Assembly (NCBI GenBank): GCA_030151505.1
Contig: JASLDQ010000047.1
Span: 1-6,871, forward strand
From: Chromobacteriaceae bacterium
Lineage (GTDB): Bacteria > Pseudomonadota > Gammaproteobacteria > Burkholderiales > Aquaspirillaceae
DNA: 6,871 bases
Direction: 5' to 3'
The notes under the pieces are model-generated. The model was not told the origin of the DNA. It made no database searches and was given only the letters and a program-made list of their open reading frames with translations. The first letter of the stretch is position 1; each line of letters opens with the position of its first letter. The translations under genes and the position numbers were made by a program. Positions 5,554 to 6,871 of the stretch are shown in pieces.

Positions 5554-6871
5554 GCCTCGATTACAAGAACACCGTCAACCTGCTCGACACCCCGTTCCCG
5601 ATGCGCGGCGATCTCGCCAAGCGCGAACCGGGCTGGCTGGCCCGCTGGCAGGCCGAACAGCGTTACCAGAAGCTGCGCCGCCTCGCCGCGGGGCGCCCCA
5701 AGTTCGTGCTGCACGACGGCCCGCCCTACGCCAACGGCGACATCCACATCGGGCACGCGGTCAACAAGGTGCTCAAGGACGTGATCGTGCGCAGCAAGAC
5801 GCTGGCCGGTTTCGATGCGCCCTACGTGCCGGGCTGGGACTGCCACGGCCTGCCGATCGAACACCAGATCGAAAAACTGGTGAAAAGCGACAAGAAGGCG
5901 ATCGAGGCGGCGCCGGCCATCCACGCCCGCATCGTCGACTACCGCAAGCAAAACGGGCTGGACGCCAAGGCGACCGACCTGCCGGCGTCCTTCATCCGCG
6001 AGCTGTGCCGCGAATACGCTACCCTGCAGATTGAGCGCCAGAAAAAGGATTTCATCCGCCTGGGCGTGCTGGGTGACTGGGACAATCCCTACCGCACCAT
6101 GAGCTTCCATTCCGAAGCCGACGAAATCCGCGCGCTGGGCAAGCTCTACCAGCAGGGCTATCTGTTCAAGGGGCTCAAGCCGGTCTACTGGTGCTTCGAC
6201 TGCGCGTCCGCCCTGGCCGAGGCCGAGGTCGAATACCAGGACAAGGCTTCGCCGACCATCGACGTCGGTTTTCCGTCGGCCGAGCCGGACCGCCTCGCCG
6301 CCGCCTTCGGCCTCGCGGCCCTGCCGGCCGGCAAGTCCGCCTATGCGGTGATCTGGACCACCACGCCGTGGACCATCCCGGCCAACCAGGCGCTCAACGT
6401 CCATCCCGAGCATGACTACGCGCTGGTCGACACCGAGCGCGGCTTGCTGGTGCTGGCGGCCGAGCTGGCCGAATCGGCGCTCAAGCGCTTCGGCCTCGAA
6501 GGCCGCGAAATCGCCCGTTGCAAGGGCGCGGCGCTCGACCATCTCAACTTCCGCCACCCGTTCTACGACCGCCTGTCGCCAGTGTTCGTCGGTGACTACG
6601 TGACGCTCGACACCGGTACCGGCGTGGTGCACAGCGCCCCCGCCTACGGTCTGGAGGACTTCGACTCCTGCCGCAAGCACGGCATGAGCAACGACGACAT
6701 CCTCAACCCGGTCACCAGCGACGGCACCTACGCCGCCAGCCTGCCGTTCTTCGGTGGTCTGCACATCTGGAAAGCCAACCCGCTGGTGATCGAAAAGCTG
6801 GCCGAAGTCGGCAGCCTGTTCAGCAGCAACAAGATCGACCACAGCTATCCGCACTGCTGGCGCCACAAGAC
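5550..6871 (+). CDS. ileS: Isoleucyl-tRNA synthetase (N-terminal part, cut by window edge)
   Basis: IleRS charges tRNA-Ile with isoleucine and hydrolyses mischarged valine. 440 complete codons of a protein normally over 900 residues long are visible. The N-terminus has [18 protein letters not shown], typical of bacterial IleRS. The class I signature HIGH is at 66-69 inside [17 protein letters not shown], followed by [30 protein letters not shown] and the Cys215-x2-Cys218 segment ending in [10 protein letters not shown] lead into the CP1 editing domain. That domain has the Thr-rich motif [13 protein letters not shown] (269-281) and [16 protein letters not shown] (356-370, with His361 and an Asp at 369). 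The segment 118-147 is longer than in E. coli. The start ATG 5550 overlaps the ribF stop, with no strong Shine-Dalgarno, so coupling is likely. KMSKS and the zinc domain lie beyond the window. Confidence 0.97.
   Translation, partial: MSLDYKNTVNLLDTPFPMRGDLAKREPGWLARWQAEQRYQKLRRLAAGRPKFVLHDGPPYANGDIHIGHAVNKVLKDVIVRSKTLAGFDAPYVPGWDCHGLPIEHQIEKLVKSDKKAIEAAPAIHARIVDYRKQNGLDAKATDLPASFIRELCREYATLQIERQKKDFIRLGVLGDWDNPYRTMSFHSEADEIRALGKLYQQGYLFKGLKPVYWCFDCASALAEAEVEYQDKASPTIDVGFPSAEPDRLAAAFGLAALPAGKSAYAVIWTTTPWTIPANQALNVHPEHDYALVDTERGLLVLAAELAESALKRFGLEGREIARCKGAALDHLNFRHPFYDRLSPVFVGDYVTLDTGTGVVHSAPAYGLEDFDSCRKHGMSNDDILNPVTSDGTYAASLPFFGGLHIWKANPLVIEKLAEVGSLFSSNKIDHSYPHCWRHK

Noticed and set aside
5406..6866. 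Long open frame on the minus strand opposite ribF/ileS (486 codons)
   Set aside because: Same reason: the plus strand has unmistakable RibF and IleRS motifs, and the minus translation is typical GC-rich antisense.
1..6871. CRISPR array, tRNA/rRNA, insertion sequence or prophage
   Set aside because: No regularly spaced repeats, no transposase or integrase frames, no terminal inverted repeats with target duplications, and no tRNA-like sequence was recognised on either strand.

Overview
The window is GC-rich and carries ordinary, tightly packed bacterial chromosome genes. A Neisseriales-type betaproteobacterium is the best guess. The reasons are an OmpA-family protein whose cysteine pattern resembles the neisserial class 4 protein RmpM, a one-piece sulfite reductase hemoprotein followed by a DUF934 gene, and an IleRS with neisserial-looking motifs. 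This placement is inferred from remembered protein families, not from a search.

Layout. Positions 1-464 (minus strand) hold the N-terminal part of the LysR-type sulfur regulator CysB, cut by the window edge. A 162-bp divergent intergenic region follows. Then come plus-strand cysH (627-1313, iron-sulfur APS-type reductase), cysI (1413-3071, sulfite reductase hemoprotein) and a DUF934 gene (3055-3531) that overlaps the end of cysI. A rho-independent terminator closes this assimilatory sulfate-reduction block. Next is a monocistronic rmpM-like ompA gene (3778-4431) with its own near-consensus promoter and terminator. The last block is ribF (4618-5553, FAD synthesis), overlapping by 4 nt the start of ileS (5550 to beyond the window end), with a likely promoter just upstream.

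How the genes work together. CysB normally senses sulfur status through acetylserine-type inducers and activates cys genes. CysH reduces activated sulfate to sulfite and CysI reduces sulfite to sulfide for cysteine synthesis. The DUF934 protein is a habitual neighbour of this CysI type, with no proven role. RibF and IleRS are housekeeping enzymes.

Main observation. cysI contains an in-frame TAA at 1824-1826 (codon 138 of 552), where the family appears to have a glutamate. The same frame continues with clean homology on both sides, so this is one nonsense change and not a frameshift. TAA is the normal stop of cysH, cysI itself and the ompA gene here, so recoding is unlikely. Either the sulfite reductase is newly inactivated (predicting loss of growth on sulfate) or it is a base error in the sequence. 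I found no evidence for a wholly new system, mobile element, CRISPR array or RNA gene.
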